Positions 19,276 to 26,745 are shown, counted from the stretch's first letter. The stretch: 64,000 nucleotides of DNA from Alicyclobacillus herbarius DSM 13609 (GCF_000430585.1 NZ_AUMH01000003.1:62001-126000); one strand, 5' to 3'. Numbers and translations are program-made. Notes: generated by a model from the letters alone, not told the origin.

Positions 19276-20069
19276 TAGGGGCTGCTGAATGAATTAAATA
19301 GCGGCCTCTGTTGTTCCTTTGTATGGCCGATGAAGAGTGTCAATGATGTCTTCCAACTTCTCACGGGCCTCATTCAGCAGCGACAAATCCGTCGGGAATG
19401 CAATGTCAGCCGGTGTACAGGTGGCATCCAGGATCAGCTTCCCTCGATGAGGGATCGGCTCCAAAGACTCGCCATGGGCACTCGTTTTCTCACCCGATGT
19501 CGGCGGGGCAGGCGGTTCATCGTCGTCGCGCTGTTCCTTCTCTCGTTCGGCGAGAACAATCCACTCGTTCACTTGGTTCAACACGTCTGGACCCAATCGT
19601 TTGCGGACGTGCGTCATCAGTGAAGGATGAAACAACGGCTCCTCTTGGTAGGCGGGAAGCCCAAGGAAGTACTGCATACAGGGGTTTTCCCTGATATGCT
19701 GCACCAAATCCCTATCCGAGAACCCTTCTCGCTCCTGGATGATGAGGGCTCCGAGTGCGATACGAACCGAAATTGCCCGCCCACCTCTCGCGGAGGTGCT
19801 AAACAGCTTGCTGTATTCCTGTTCCACCCTGCGCTACGGGATCAAATGAGCGAGTTGAACCCATCGATTGTTCTCTCGAAGCTTGCCTCCGAACGGCAAG
19901 AAGAACTCCCCGGGGAGGATCTGCTGGTCCTGGTTATGCGCGTACATAGTCGACCTCCATGTGCACGGTTTTTCGCCCGTTCCCATGAAAAATCCATACA
20001 CTTGGATTCGACATTTGTACCCGAAATCCCTTGCCGTTATTGGGTTTTACGTCCATTCAGCAGCCCCTA
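19276..20069 (-). mobile_element. Internally deleted insertion sequence with both inverted repeats
   Basis: TAGGGGCTGCTGAATG at 19276 is repeated inverted at 20054-20069 (16 of 16 matching). The ends enclose about 790 bp, roughly half the size of a complete IS1182-type element, and contain only the N-terminal part of a transposase. I see no clear target duplication. The family assignment rests on the protein. Confidence 0.75.
19294..19947 (-). pseudogene. Truncated IS1182/IS5-type transposase with internal stop
   Basis: Starts MYAHNQDQQILPGEFFLPFG at 19947 after GGAGGTCGACT, runs 37 codons, meets an in-frame TAG just after LIP, then continues in the same frame for 177 codons (EQEYSKLFSTSARGG, then ALIIQEREGFSDRD and LILDATCTPADIAFPTDL). 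This is the N-terminal DUF772-type region and the beginning of the catalytic domain, including the first catalytic Asp in LDATC. The rest of the DDE domain is gone and the frame ends near the IS end. It is non-functional by two lesions: the nonsense codon and the C-terminal loss. Confidence 0.85.
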
Positions 20070-20134
20070 CTTACGTTGTACCATATACAGTGTAAAATCG
20101 AAACAACTTTCGCCTAACGGCGAGCGCCTTATAT

Positions 20135-20155
20135 CCCCAGAGCTAAAGCTCGGGG
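20135..20155. repeat. Hairpin resembling an IS200/IS605-type right end
   Basis: CCCC-a-GAGC-TAAA-GCTC-GGGG followed by TCTTACGG. This stem with a TAAA loop and a TTACGG tail resembles the 3' end of IS605/TnpB elements. No tnpA or tnpB remains, so it can only be a scar. The 309 bp from 19948 to 20256 hold this, the IS right end and no gene. Confidence 0.3.
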
Positions 20156-20256
20156 TCTTACGGCGCATATTGATAAAATTGTGGGTATAAAGGAGTGTGC
20201 GGGGACCCGACATCATGACAAAAAAGGCCCCACTTGAACAAAGAAGTAGGGTCATT

Positions 20257-20646
20257 TCAAACTGGAACTGATACACTTTCCAACCATCGAGCTATGTCTT
20301 CTAAGGAACCATTTCCGTTGGCAACGTAAATTGAAAACTGATACAACTCTTCATCATCGACCATCACTTGGTAGCCGTTTAGTTCAAGGAAAGTTGCGGC
20401 GCAAATATATGCAGTACGTTTGTTTCCGTCAGCAAACAGTTGCTTTCTCGAAAAACCCTCCATATATACGGCTGCTTTCATGAATAAGCCAGGGTACAAT
20501 TCAGTTCCGTAAGCCTCCATAGACGGCTTTTCGGCCATGAATTCAATTAACCCTGGCTCATGTTCTCCTGGTAATCCGCCATAACGTTCAATCGCGACTT
20601 CGTGAATTTCTCTGATATCCTCAACCATGAGATAATTGACGCTCAA
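20257..20646 (-). CDS. doc: Death-on-curing (Doc/Fic) family toxin
   Basis: 129 residues from a TTG at 20646 overlapping the antitoxin stop (TTGA). The conserved N-terminus YLMVEDIREIHEVAIERYGG, shared by Doc proteins, supports this start. Doc kinases inactivate EF-Tu by phosphorylation. The Fic core reads QLFADGNKRT at residues 69-78: F, D, G, N, K, R are kept, but the usual catalytic His of HxFxDGNKR is Gln69 (codon CAA). The toxin may therefore be altered or inactive. It pairs with the small gene just upstream in an antitoxin-toxin operon inside a tRNA island. Confidence 0.86.
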   Translation of the reverse strand: MSVNYLMVEDIREIHEVAIERYGGLPGEHEPGLIEFMAEKPSMEAYGTELYPGLFMKAAVYMEGFSRKQLFADGNKRTAYICAATFLELNGYQVMVDDEELYQFSIYVANGNGSLEDIARWLESVSVPV

Positions 20647-20837
20647 CTTTTGGCCAGTCTCCTCAGAGCCTTGTCATTGCGGTCGCAAACCCGATTCGCA
20701 ATGGTGCGGATTCGAGCTTTTCTATTCTTGTTCCCTTCAGCAACTTGACGGTTCCGCAAGATCTCCTCCTGACGAAGCACCATGTCCTTCCCATCCTTTT
20801 CGTTTTCGCTGTTAAGGCCAACGTTCTGTTTGTCCAC
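20643..20837 (-). CDS. Putative antitoxin partner of Doc
   Basis: 64 residues from a GTG at 20837, 8 nt after AAGGAGG. Its stop codon overlaps the toxin start, the usual order and coupling for an antitoxin. The sequence is highly charged, rich in Arg, Lys, Asn and Glu (RQEEILRNRQVAEGNKNRK). I do not recognise a Phd, AbrB or ribbon-helix-helix signature, so the call is from size and context only. Base composition is lower in GC than the neighbouring core genes. Confidence 0.65.
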   Translation of the reverse strand: MDKQNVGLNSENEKDGKDMVLRQEEILRNRQVAEGNKNRKARIRTIANRVCDRNDKALRRLAKS

Positions 20838-21012
20838 ATCCTATGCCTCCTTATCGCTGAAGTCAAAATGAAAATTCCCGCGGGAACTGTCATTTTCGAT
20901 ATGTATATGTGCGTATAGCTAAAAATAGCTTAGGATTTCGCAAACACGCTAACAGGATTCCCGATGTTGTTTACGCTTAAACAGCAGCGCAACTCCGGCC
21001 ACCGAAATTGTA

Positions 21013-21065
21013 GCCGCTCACGCTGTTTGGCGGTGAGAAATTCACCGCCAAACAGCGTGAGCGGC
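21013..21065. repeat. 24-bp perfect inverted repeat inside the integrase remnant
   Basis: Arms 21013-21036 and 21042-21065 are exact reverse complements separated by GAAAT. One step further out the outer ends (TGTA/TACA) also match after a 1-base offset. The integrase reading frame becomes recognisable only to its right. It may be the scar of an inverted duplication. Confidence 0.9.
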
Positions 21066-21575
21066 CTACAAAATGGGAAGATGTGGACTTCCAAACCGGG
21101 AGAATTCGCGTACAGCGATCCTTGGAACGTAGAGATGGGGAAATGGCATGTCAAGGAGCCAAAAACGCCTCAGAGCCGCCGAAGTGTGCCCCTGCCACCG
21201 GATGTTGTGGAGGCATTACAGCAGTACCGCATTGAGCAGGCCCAGCGCAAGCTTAAAGCCGGAGCCAACTACCATGACCACGGTTTCGTGTTCACATCGC
21301 AAAACGGTGAGCCCATTCATCATCATAACTTCGTGAAGCGACACTCTAAGCCGCTGCTGAAAGCAGCTGGTCTGCCCGAATCGATTCGCCTATACGACCT
21401 ACGCCATACGTGCGCAACGCTCCTGCTCCTCGCAGGCGAGAATCCCAAAATCGTCTCCGAGCGACTGGGACACGCTAATATGACCATGACGCTGGACCGA
21501 TATAGTCACGTCCTCCCCGACATGCAGAAAAGCGCCGCCGACAAGCTCCAACGGATGCTGTTTCGTGGCCGATAA
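21056..21575 (+). pseudogene. Tyrosine integrase remnant (N-terminally truncated, frameshifted)
   Basis: The first part reads KWEDVDFQTGRIRVQRSLE in one frame; from about 21155 the continuation EPKTPQSRRSVPLPPDVVEAL is in another, so at least one frameshift has occurred. The arm-binding and core-binding N-terminus is missing. The C-terminal catalytic core is well preserved: YDLRHTCAT (with Tyr where many have His), ERLGHANMTMTLDRYSHV with the nucleophilic Tyr, and a full C-terminus. It points at the tRNA-Arg 3' end, as an integrase next to its att site does. The conserved core could be translated (203 codons open from 20964) but should not act alone. Confidence 0.85.
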
Positions 21576-21597
21576 GACAGCCCGCACACAAGCGCAT

Positions 21598-21622
21598 GAA
21601 AAACGCCACCCGTGATGGTGGC
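21598..21622 (-). terminator. Terminator of the tRNA-Gly/tRNA-Arg operon (right copy)
   Basis: GCCACC/GGTGGC stem followed by GTTTTTC on the minus strand, about 35 bp after the end of tRNA-Arg. It was probably brought in by the island, since the left copy at 18993-19019 is nearly the same. Confidence 0.75.
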
Positions 21623-21658
21623 GAAACCTCAAAAACCGCGTCACAACGATGATTTTCC

Positions 21659-21735
21659 TGGCGTCTCAGGAGGGATTCGAACCCCCGACCCACAGCTTAG
21701 AAGGCTGTTGCTCTATCCAGCTGAGCTACTGAGAC
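21659..21735 (-). tRNA. tRNA-Arg (anticodon TCT)
   Basis: 77 nt with encoded CCA. The acceptor stem GTCTCAG/CTGAGAC, a T-arm with GGTTCGAATCC, and the anticodon loop CTTCTAA give anticodon TCT. It is the insertion target of the adjacent island and follows tRNA-Gly in one operon. Confidence 0.96.
21663..21707 (-). repeat. Right attachment repeat within tRNA-Arg(TCT)
   Basis: 45 bp identical to 19060-19104. The match ends inside the anticodon stem/loop region, so the crossover lies in the tRNA 3' half and the island restores a complete tRNA. Confidence 0.88.
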
Positions 21736-21742
21736 AATCGTA

Positions 21743-21816
21743 TGGAGCGGGTGATGGGAATCGAACCCACGCTACCAGCTTGGAAGGCTGGAGTTCTACC
21801 ATTGAACTACACCCGC
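21743..21816 (-). tRNA. tRNA-Gly (anticodon TCC)
   Basis: 74 nt with encoded CCA. Acceptor stem GCGGGTG/CACCCGC, T-arm GGTTCGATTCC, anticodon loop CTTCCAA giving TCC. It lies 7 bp upstream of tRNA-Arg. Confidence 0.96.
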
Positions 21817-21858
21817 AGAAGCCTTATCGGAACTCAATGTTGAAGGTAATACACATTT

Positions 21859-21887
21859 AGTTTACCGAAGTCCCACCTGCAAATCAA
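21859..21887 (-). promoter_or_regulatory. Sigma-A promoter of the tRNA-Gly/Arg operon
   Basis: TTGATT - 17 nt - TAAACT on the minus strand, 43 bp before tRNA-Gly. Confidence 0.6.
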
Positions 21888-21934
21888 TAGCAGGACCCGT
21901 GGGACCGTCGACATGCGGGCCGACGCATCGACTA

Positions 21935-22540
21935 TCAGTGCGCAATGTTTGGCCAAATGTCCGCCAGCAGTCGCAACAGCTTGTCGACGGCCCGCTTCCG
22001 ATGCGAGAATTGATTCTTCTCCTCAGGAACCATCTCCGCAAACGTCTTGGCCACTTCGGGAACGTAAAACAACGGATCGTAGCCAAACCCGTGTGCACCC
22101 CGCGGCTCGGCCAGAACTGTACCCGGCACAGAGCCAAGTACCGTGAAACCGAGCGCCCGGCGGTGGTGCCAAAGCGACAAAGCACAAACAAACTCCGCCG
22201 TCCGTTCGGCTACAGGTACACCCCTCAACTCCTGTAACAGCTTTTGGTTGTTTGCCACATCGTCTCCATGTCTGCCTGCATATCGAGCCGAAAGAACGCC
22301 CGGCTGGCCCCCAAGCGCGTCCACGCACAAGCCCGAATCGTCCGCCAACACCCAACCGTCGCAGTAGGGAGCATAAAAGTACGCCTTTTCCACCGCATTA
22401 CTGACAAACTGGGTGCCCGTTTCGGGGGCCTCGGGAATTCCGTCGGGCAACGGCCGTACATCCGCCCCCAAGGGGGCCAACAGACGCTCGAACTCCATGA
22501 CTTTGTGCCGATTCTTCGACGCGACAAAGATGATTTGCAC
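21935..22540 (-). CDS. rdgB: dITP/XTP pyrophosphatase (RdgB/HAM1 family)
   Basis: Hydrolyses non-canonical purine NTPs and keeps them out of DNA and RNA. The GTG at 22540 follows GAGGGGAGTCGCATC and gives 201 residues, the family length. Landmarks: FVASKNRHKVMEFERLL at the N-terminus (substrate loop), ADDSGLCVDALGGQPGVLSARYAG with the catalytic Asp, and GFGYDPLFYVPE. It is encoded 75 bp after glutamate racemase, an arrangement shared with Bacillus (racE...ysnA). Confidence 0.93.
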   Translation of the reverse strand: MQIIFVASKNRHKVMEFERLLAPLGADVRPLPDGIPEAPETGTQFVSNAVEKAYFYAPYCDGWVLADDSGLCVDALGGQPGVLSARYAGRHGDDVANNQKLLQELRGVPVAERTAEFVCALSLWHHRRALGFTVLGSVPGTVLAEPRGAHGFGYDPLFYVPEVAKTFAEMVPEEKNQFSHRKRAVDKLLRLLADIWPNIAH

Positions 22541-22615
22541 GATGCGACTCCCCTCAGACATTCTTACGGCACGGCGATGTACGAGCGGCAAGGCGGCGAA
22601 CAACGGGCAGGCGAA

Positions 22616-23458
22616 CTACGAGCGCACATGAAGCAGTTCAGGTTCCACAATTCGTAAATCCAACTCCTCACGATGGAGACCCAGCCACCCCTCCAGCGCC
22701 ACACGCATGCGTACGCCGTTCCCGGTTGTGTAAAAACAATGCCTGGGGAGTGTCTCCTCAGTGCGGAAAAGCTTCTTCTCGTCCAAGACCCGAAAGACCT
22801 CCTTGGCCGTTTCCGCCGCCGAGGAGATGAGTTGAACCTCGGGGCCGGCTACACGCCCAATCGGCCCGGCCAACAAGGGATAATGTGTACACCCGAGAAT
22901 CAACGCATCAATGTCATACATGAGTAAAGGCATGAGCGACTCGCGGACGACCTGTTCCACTTCCGGTCCGTCACACCGTCCGCTCTCCACCAATGGCACG
23001 AATCGCGGGCAGGCCAAACTGACCACATCGACGTCCGGATCGAAACTGTGGATGGCATCTGCATAAGCACCACTGGCAATCGTCACCGCCGTACCAATGA
23101 CGCCGATGCGCTTCCTGCGGGCATTGGCGCGGTTCACCGCCGCCCGCGCCCCCGGTTGAATCACGCCGATTACCGGAATCGGCGACCGCTCAATTAAGTC
23201 CGGGAGCGCCACCGCCGTGGCCGTGTTGCACGCCACGACCAGTAGTTTCACCTGTTGCTCCAAGAGAAAGTCGGCAATCTGTAAACTAAACTCCAATACC
23301 TCTTGAGGCGTCCGATCCCCATACGGGCAACGAGCTGTATCGCCAAAATACAAGATCTTTTCGTTGGGTAACGCCGCGATCATCTCGGCGACCACGGTCA
23401 AGCCGCCGAGCCCCGAGTCGAAAACGGCGATTGGTTGTTCAGCGTGCACGTCTCTCAT
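22616..23458 (-). CDS. racE: Glutamate racemase
   Basis: Produces D-glutamate for peptidoglycan and, in some Bacilli, poly-glutamate. About 280 residues. The conserved cysteine pair is visible: VVACNTATAVALP and ALILGCTHYPLLAGPI; the N-terminal FDSGLGGLTVV and YFGDTARCPYGDR are diagnostic. Start is uncertain: the ATG at 23458 has AGGAGAG very close, and a GTG three codons later would have better spacing. Preceded by the MarR gene and followed by rdgB, a likely operon driven from 24.03-24.06 kb. Confidence 0.94.
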   Translation of the reverse strand: MRDVHAEQPIAVFDSGLGGLTVVAEMIAALPNEKILYFGDTARCPYGDRTPQEVLEFSLQIADFLLEQQVKLLVVACNTATAVALPDLIERSPIPVIGVIQPGARAAVNRANARRKRIGVIGTAVTIASGAYADAIHSFDPDVDVVSLACPRFVPLVESGRCDGPEVEQVVRESLMPLLMYDIDALILGCTHYPLLAGPIGRVAGPEVQLISSAAETAKEVFRVLDEKKLFRTEETLPRHCFYTTGNGVRMRVALEGWLGLHREELDLRIVEPELLHVRS

Positions 23459-23549
23459 CTCTCCTACCCGGATGCTAATACGCATATAAGGTATTCAACT
23501 GCCCGCCCGGATGACCTGCTCTATCCGTGCCGCGGCAACGAGTGTTGAA

Positions 23550-23987
23550 TCATTTCGCCATGTGTGCATGGAGAACGTCGAGTACGCGCAACACTTCCTT
23601 TTTTTCTTCTGGTCCAAGGGGCTCAAGGATACCTGCCAGATAGGCGCGACGTGCATCGAGGACATCCTCAATCAACTGCGCCCCGGACGGTTGCATACAG
23701 ACCCGTACGACACGCCTATCCGCTTTGTCGCGCTGGCGAACCACAAATCCAGCCCGTTCCAGTCGATCCACCAGGTCTGTGGTGCTGCTGTAAGCCAAAC
23801 CCAGGCGGACACTCATTTCCCCTATCGTCAAATCGCCTTCTTTGTCGAGAATCAGAAGGGCATCGAATTGCGGAGGTGTGATCCCATACTGCTCCAACAG
23901 AGCACGTCCGCGACGCCGAACAAGCGAAGATATCTGACGCAGCCTTTGTTCGATCTCGACGACGTACTCTGGTAGGCAAGGCTTCAA
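23550..23987 (-). CDS. ysmB: MarR-family regulator (YsmB-like)
   Basis: About 145 residues from a TTG at 23987 after GAGGTG. Longer frames are ruled out because the sigma-A promoter lies inside them. The winged-helix domain is clear: ITPPQFDALLILDKEGDLT, LAYSSTTDLVDRLERAG and the wing DKADRRVVRV. In Bacillus the orthologous ysmB also stands between gerE and racE. Ligand and targets are unknown; autoregulation is possible. Divergent from gerE. Confidence 0.85.
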   Translation of the reverse strand: MKPCLPEYVVEIEQRLRQISSLVRRRGRALLEQYGITPPQFDALLILDKEGDLTIGEMSVRLGLAYSSTTDLVDRLERAGFVVRQRDKADRRVVRVCMQPSGAQLIEDVLDARRAYLAGILEPLGPEEKKEVLRVLDVLHAHMAK

Positions 23988-24031
23988 ACCACACACCTCA
24001 TTCAGGCAAAAGTCGTCCCAGACTCCCACGA

Positions 24032-24060
24032 ATTGTAACACGGGGTCCAACCAGCGTCAA
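24032..24060 (-). promoter_or_regulatory. Sigma-A promoter of ysmB-racE-rdgB
   Basis: TTGACG - 17 nt - TACAAT on the minus strand. The -10 is about 45 bp before the chosen ysmB start. Confidence 0.8.
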
Positions 24061-24142
24061 TGGCTCACCTGCGTTCCACTCCGGTTTGCAAATCGCATTT
24101 CCTCGCTGATTTGCCCGGTTGCCCATGTTTTCGCTGGCTCGC

Positions 24143-24170
24143 ACGCGCGATCTCAGGCCGACATACTATA
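24143..24170 (+). promoter_or_regulatory. Sigma-K-type promoter of gerE
   Basis: AC - 17 nt - CATACTATA, an exact match to the sigma-K pattern (AC, 16-17 nt, CATAnnnTA). It lies 54 bp before the gerE start, as expected for a late mother-cell regulator. Confidence 0.75.
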
Positions 24171-24223
24171 CCCTGACTGTATCCCGAACTTGTAGACCGA
24201 TCGACAAGGAGGGATAGAAAGAT

Positions 24224-24451
24224 ATGTCGGGCGACCAAGACATGCGCACCAAATCGCTTCTAACCAACCGGGAACGCGAAGTCTTTGAACTGCTCGTTCA
24301 AGACAAAACGACCAAAGAGATCGCCGCGCAACTGTTCGTCAGCGAGAAGACGGTTCGGAACCACATCTCCAACGTCATGAAGAAACTCAACGTCAAAGGG
24401 CGTTCGCAGGCTGTCGTCGAACTCGTGCGCTTGGGGGAGATCACCATCTGA
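24224..24451 (+). CDS. gerE: Spore germination/late coat regulator GerE
   Basis: 75 residues, a stand-alone LuxR-type helix-turn-helix. LTNREREVFELLVQDKTTKEIAAQLF and SEKTVRNHISNVMKKLNVKGR are the classic scissors and recognition helices. GerE acts late in the mother cell to switch coat genes on or off together with sigma-K. Start ATG at 24224 after AAGGAGGG. The flanking ysmB-racE and the sigma-K-like promoter agree with the assignment. A terminator follows within 15 bp. Confidence 0.95.
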   Translation: MSGDQDMRTKSLLTNREREVFELLVQDKTTKEIAAQLFVSEKTVRNHISNVMKKLNVKGRSQAVVELVRLGEITI

Positions 24452-24460
24452 GGCTATTCA

Positions 24461-24493
24461 CCCCTACGCCCCTCGGCAGTAGGGGTTTCTTCC
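24461..24493 (+). terminator. Terminator of gerE
   Basis: CCCCTAC/GTAGGGG stem with an 11-nt loop, followed by TTTCTTCC. Confidence 0.85.
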
Positions 24494-24555
24494 TGACTTC
24501 GTGCCTTTCCTTGCTCACTCTGTTATCATGGAAGCAAGGGAAGGTGGTATTGAGG

Positions 24556-24837
24556 ATGGCGTGCGGTTGTGGTCATGACCAGTGTTCCTGCAGCAATACA
24601 TCGGTCTTATATCTGCAAGATGAACATGGGCAGGCGCATCCATTTTATGTGGGTGAATCGTTTGTTGTGAACGAACGCCAGTATGTGCTGCTGCAAAGCG
24701 CAGAGAACGCCGAACAAATGGCTTTGGTCAAAGTGGTCTACGACACGGCCGGAAACCCTGCCTTGTCGAACATTGAGGACGAAGACGAATGGCAAGCCGT
24801 CGAGCAAGCGTTGACTGCCGGTGCAGTGACTCGATAG
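24556..24837 (+). CDS. DUF1292-family small protein
   Basis: 93 residues from the ATG at 24556. The N-terminus holds four Cys in ACGCGHDQCSCS. The body matches the DUF1292/YrzB pattern: a two-strand start (LYLQDEHGQAHPFYVGESFVV), YVLLQSAE, and the end EDEDEWQAVEQAL. Members are common in Firmicutes, often near Holliday-junction resolvase genes, but here the gene stands alone between terminators. The N-terminal Cys cluster is not standard for the family and could bind a metal. Function unknown. Confidence 0.8.
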   Translation: MACGCGHDQCSCSNTSVLYLQDEHGQAHPFYVGESFVVNERQYVLLQSAENAEQMALVKVVYDTAGNPALSNIEDEDEWQAVEQALTAGAVTR

Positions 24838-24865
24838 ACGGGGTTGCTCGATAGCGGAACTTGCC

Positions 24866-24895
24866 AAAGGCGCCGTTCCATACGGCGCCTTTGTT
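24866..24895 (+). terminator. Bidirectional terminator
   Basis: AAAGGCGCCG/CGGCGCCTTT with a 7-nt loop and a TTTGTT tail. It ends the DUF1292 gene and may also stop readthrough from pit on the other strand. Confidence 0.88.
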
Positions 24896-24949
24896 ATGAT
24901 CTTATTGTGATAATGAAGTTTTTTGCATCGGCCTTCCTCGTTCCTTGCC

Positions 24950-24976
24950 TATACTGCTATACTGCGCCTATACTGC
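24950..24976. repeat. Three copies of TATACTGC
   Basis: TATACTGC occurs at 24950, 24958 and 24969 (two adjacent, the third after 3 nt), downstream of the pit stop. No function is evident. Confidence 0.8.
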
Positions 24977-24989
24977 GCAGTCCACCCCA

Positions 24990-25973
24990 TCATAACAGGA
25001 AAATCCGGGACAACAAAGCGGCCAATACCCCCGTGGCTGGGATAGTGATAACCCATGCGACAACAATTCGCAACGCCATGCCCCACTTGACTTGATGGAA
25101 ACGCTTCGCCGCTCCAGTTCCCATGATAGCGGATGAAATCACGTGCGTCGTACTCACCGGCTGCTTGAACAATGTGGCCGTCAAGATGACCGTAGCGGAC
25201 GTCAAATCAGACGCAAATCCGTTAATCGGTTCCAACTTAATGATTTTCGATCCGACCGTTTTGATAATCCGCCACCCACCCGAGGCTGTCCCTGCCCCCA
25301 TTGCGACGGCGCTCAAGACCTTCACCCACAACGGGACCTGTAATGTCGACTGGAAACCACCCGCTACTAACGCAAAGGTTATGACGCCCATCGTTTTCTG
25401 GGCGTCGTTGGTCCCATGACTAAACGCCTGGAACGCTGCCGAAAAAATCTGGAGCGTACGAAAGACCCGATTGGCCTTGTGGGGAGACGTACTCCCGAAC
25501 AGCCACTTGAGAATCGTCATCAAGATGTAGCCCAAGATGACCGCAGCAATCGGTGAAAACACCAGCGCTTCGATGATGGTGAGGAAGCCGGACCAGTGAA
25601 CGGCGTGAAAGCCGGCCGCCCCGACCACCGCCCCGCTGAGCCCACCAATCAGGGCGTGCGACGAAGAACTCGGAATCCCGAAGTACCAGGTTAAGACATT
25701 CCACACGACCGCGGCGATGAGGGCGGCCAAGACAATACGCATGCCATGCGGAAGCGTGGACGGATCGGCAATGTTACCCCCAATCGTCTTCGCCACGCCG
25801 GTAAACACCAGGGCCCCAATGAAGTTGAGCGTACCGGCCAACATAACAGCCCGACGCGGAGACAGGGCTCGTGTGGAAACCGTGGTCGCAATTGCGTTCG
25901 CCGTATCGTGAAATCCATTGCTAAAATCAAAAACAACGGCTAACACGATAATCAGTATGATGATTCCGGACAT
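24990..25973 (-). CDS. pit: Low-affinity inorganic phosphate transporter (PiT family)
   Basis: 327 residues, almost all in membrane helices. Both PiT signature repeats are present: FDFSNGFHDTANAIATTVSTRAL near the N-terminus and FSHGTNDAQKTMGVI in the second half, with the GxND-type residues that carry phosphate and cation. It probably works as a metal-phosphate/H+ symporter. The ATG lies 11 bp after the DUF47 gene, forming the common DUF47-PiT pair. Confidence 0.93.
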   Translation of the reverse strand: MSGIIILIIVLAVVFDFSNGFHDTANAIATTVSTRALSPRRAVMLAGTLNFIGALVFTGVAKTIGGNIADPSTLPHGMRIVLAALIAAVVWNVLTWYFGIPSSSSHALIGGLSGAVVGAAGFHAVHWSGFLTIIEALVFSPIAAVILGYILMTILKWLFGSTSPHKANRVFRTLQIFSAAFQAFSHGTNDAQKTMGVITFALVAGGFQSTLQVPLWVKVLSAVAMGAGTASGGWRIIKTVGSKIIKLEPINGFASDLTSATVILTATLFKQPVSTTHVISSAIMGTGAAKRFHQVKWGMALRIVVAWVITIPATGVLAALLSRIFLL

Positions 25974-25984
25974 GTCGCACCTTC

Positions 25985-26596
25985 CTACGCGTTTTTCACA
26001 ATCACGGAATCGAGTACATCGCCCACATCTTCACATTTATCGGTAATGCTCTCCAGAATCTCGTAGATTTCCTTGAGTTTAATCAACTGTATCGCGTCCG
26101 TGGATTCGTTGAACAACGCACGCAGCGACGTGCGCAGCAAGGCATCCCCCGTTTTCTCCAGGTGGTTCAAGCGCTGCGTATGTTCGCGTAATTCCAAAAG
26201 CTTACGCGCCTGCAACTTTGACATCGCAGCCGCAATTTCGTCGACACTCTCCGCGATGTTCTGCGCAAATTCAAACATCACCGGCGTCGGCTCGGTGATT
26301 TGATACAAGTCAAAGCGTACGGTACAAGCTTCCAATCCGTCGACAATATCGTCCATATGAAGGGCCAATTCCAGATAATCTTCGCGATCCAACGGGGTAA
26401 TGTAAGTGGCGTTAATCAGTGACATTAGCTCGCTGGTCAGGTCGTCACCTTTTTCCTCCAACCGTTTGACGTTGGCGGCCAGGAACTCTGGGTGTGATAG
26501 GTCCTTAAGCCCCTCACCGAACAAATTCGCGGCCTCCCGAAGGTTTGTCGAAATGTCGACCAGGTATTGGACCAGTTGCTGGCTCCGCTTTGACAC
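25985..26596 (-). CDS. DUF47/PhoU-like accessory protein of PiT
   Basis: 203 residues from a GTG at 26596. All-helical with PhoU-like repeats: KRLEEKGDDLTSELMSLIN, then LEKTGDALLRTSL; acidic positions suit metal binding. DUF47 proteins are almost always encoded next to PiT transporters and are thought to control them. It precedes pit by 11 bp. A perfect TTGACT -35 lies upstream, but I could not find a well-spaced -10. Confidence 0.9.
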   Translation of the reverse strand: MSKRSQQLVQYLVDISTNLREAANLFGEGLKDLSHPEFLAANVKRLEEKGDDLTSELMSLINATYITPLDREDYLELALHMDDIVDGLEACTVRFDLYQITEPTPVMFEFAQNIAESVDEIAAAMSKLQARKLLELREHTQRLNHLEKTGDALLRTSLRALFNESTDAIQLIKLKEIYEILESITDKCEDVGDVLDSVIVKNA

Positions 26597-26745
26597 CTCT
26601 CGTTCTCCTCCTCCACAACCATTTCACGTATGTATGCTGGAACCGAACGCCTGCGCACTCACGCCGCTTGTCGAGCCCAGTCGCTAGTCTAACACGGACA
26701 GTTCGCGAAAAACAGTCAAGCGCCCTGCAAATACCAAATTTCGTG

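Larger units (their letters stand above)
19060..21707. mobile_element. Decayed integrative island in tRNA-Arg(TCT)
   Basis: About 2.6 kb bounded by 45-bp direct repeats of the tRNA-Arg 3' end, with a tyrosine integrase remnant next to and reading toward the intact tRNA. These are the hallmarks of site-specific insertion. Cargo: a shrunken IS with a broken transposase, and a Doc-type toxin-antitoxin pair. The part around 20.25-20.85 kb is visibly more AT-rich than its surroundings. 19105-19275 holds no gene I can support, only phage-like GCACACA repeats. No structural or replication genes remain. Confidence 0.8.

Noticed and set aside
23988-24050. Longer N-terminus for the YsmB-like regulator
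   Set aside because: The extension would overlap a near-consensus sigma-A promoter, and the TTG at 23987 has a proper ribosome site.
24950-24976. CRISPR or iteron array
   Set aside because: Only three 8-bp copies with almost no spacers and no adjacent cas or rep genes.
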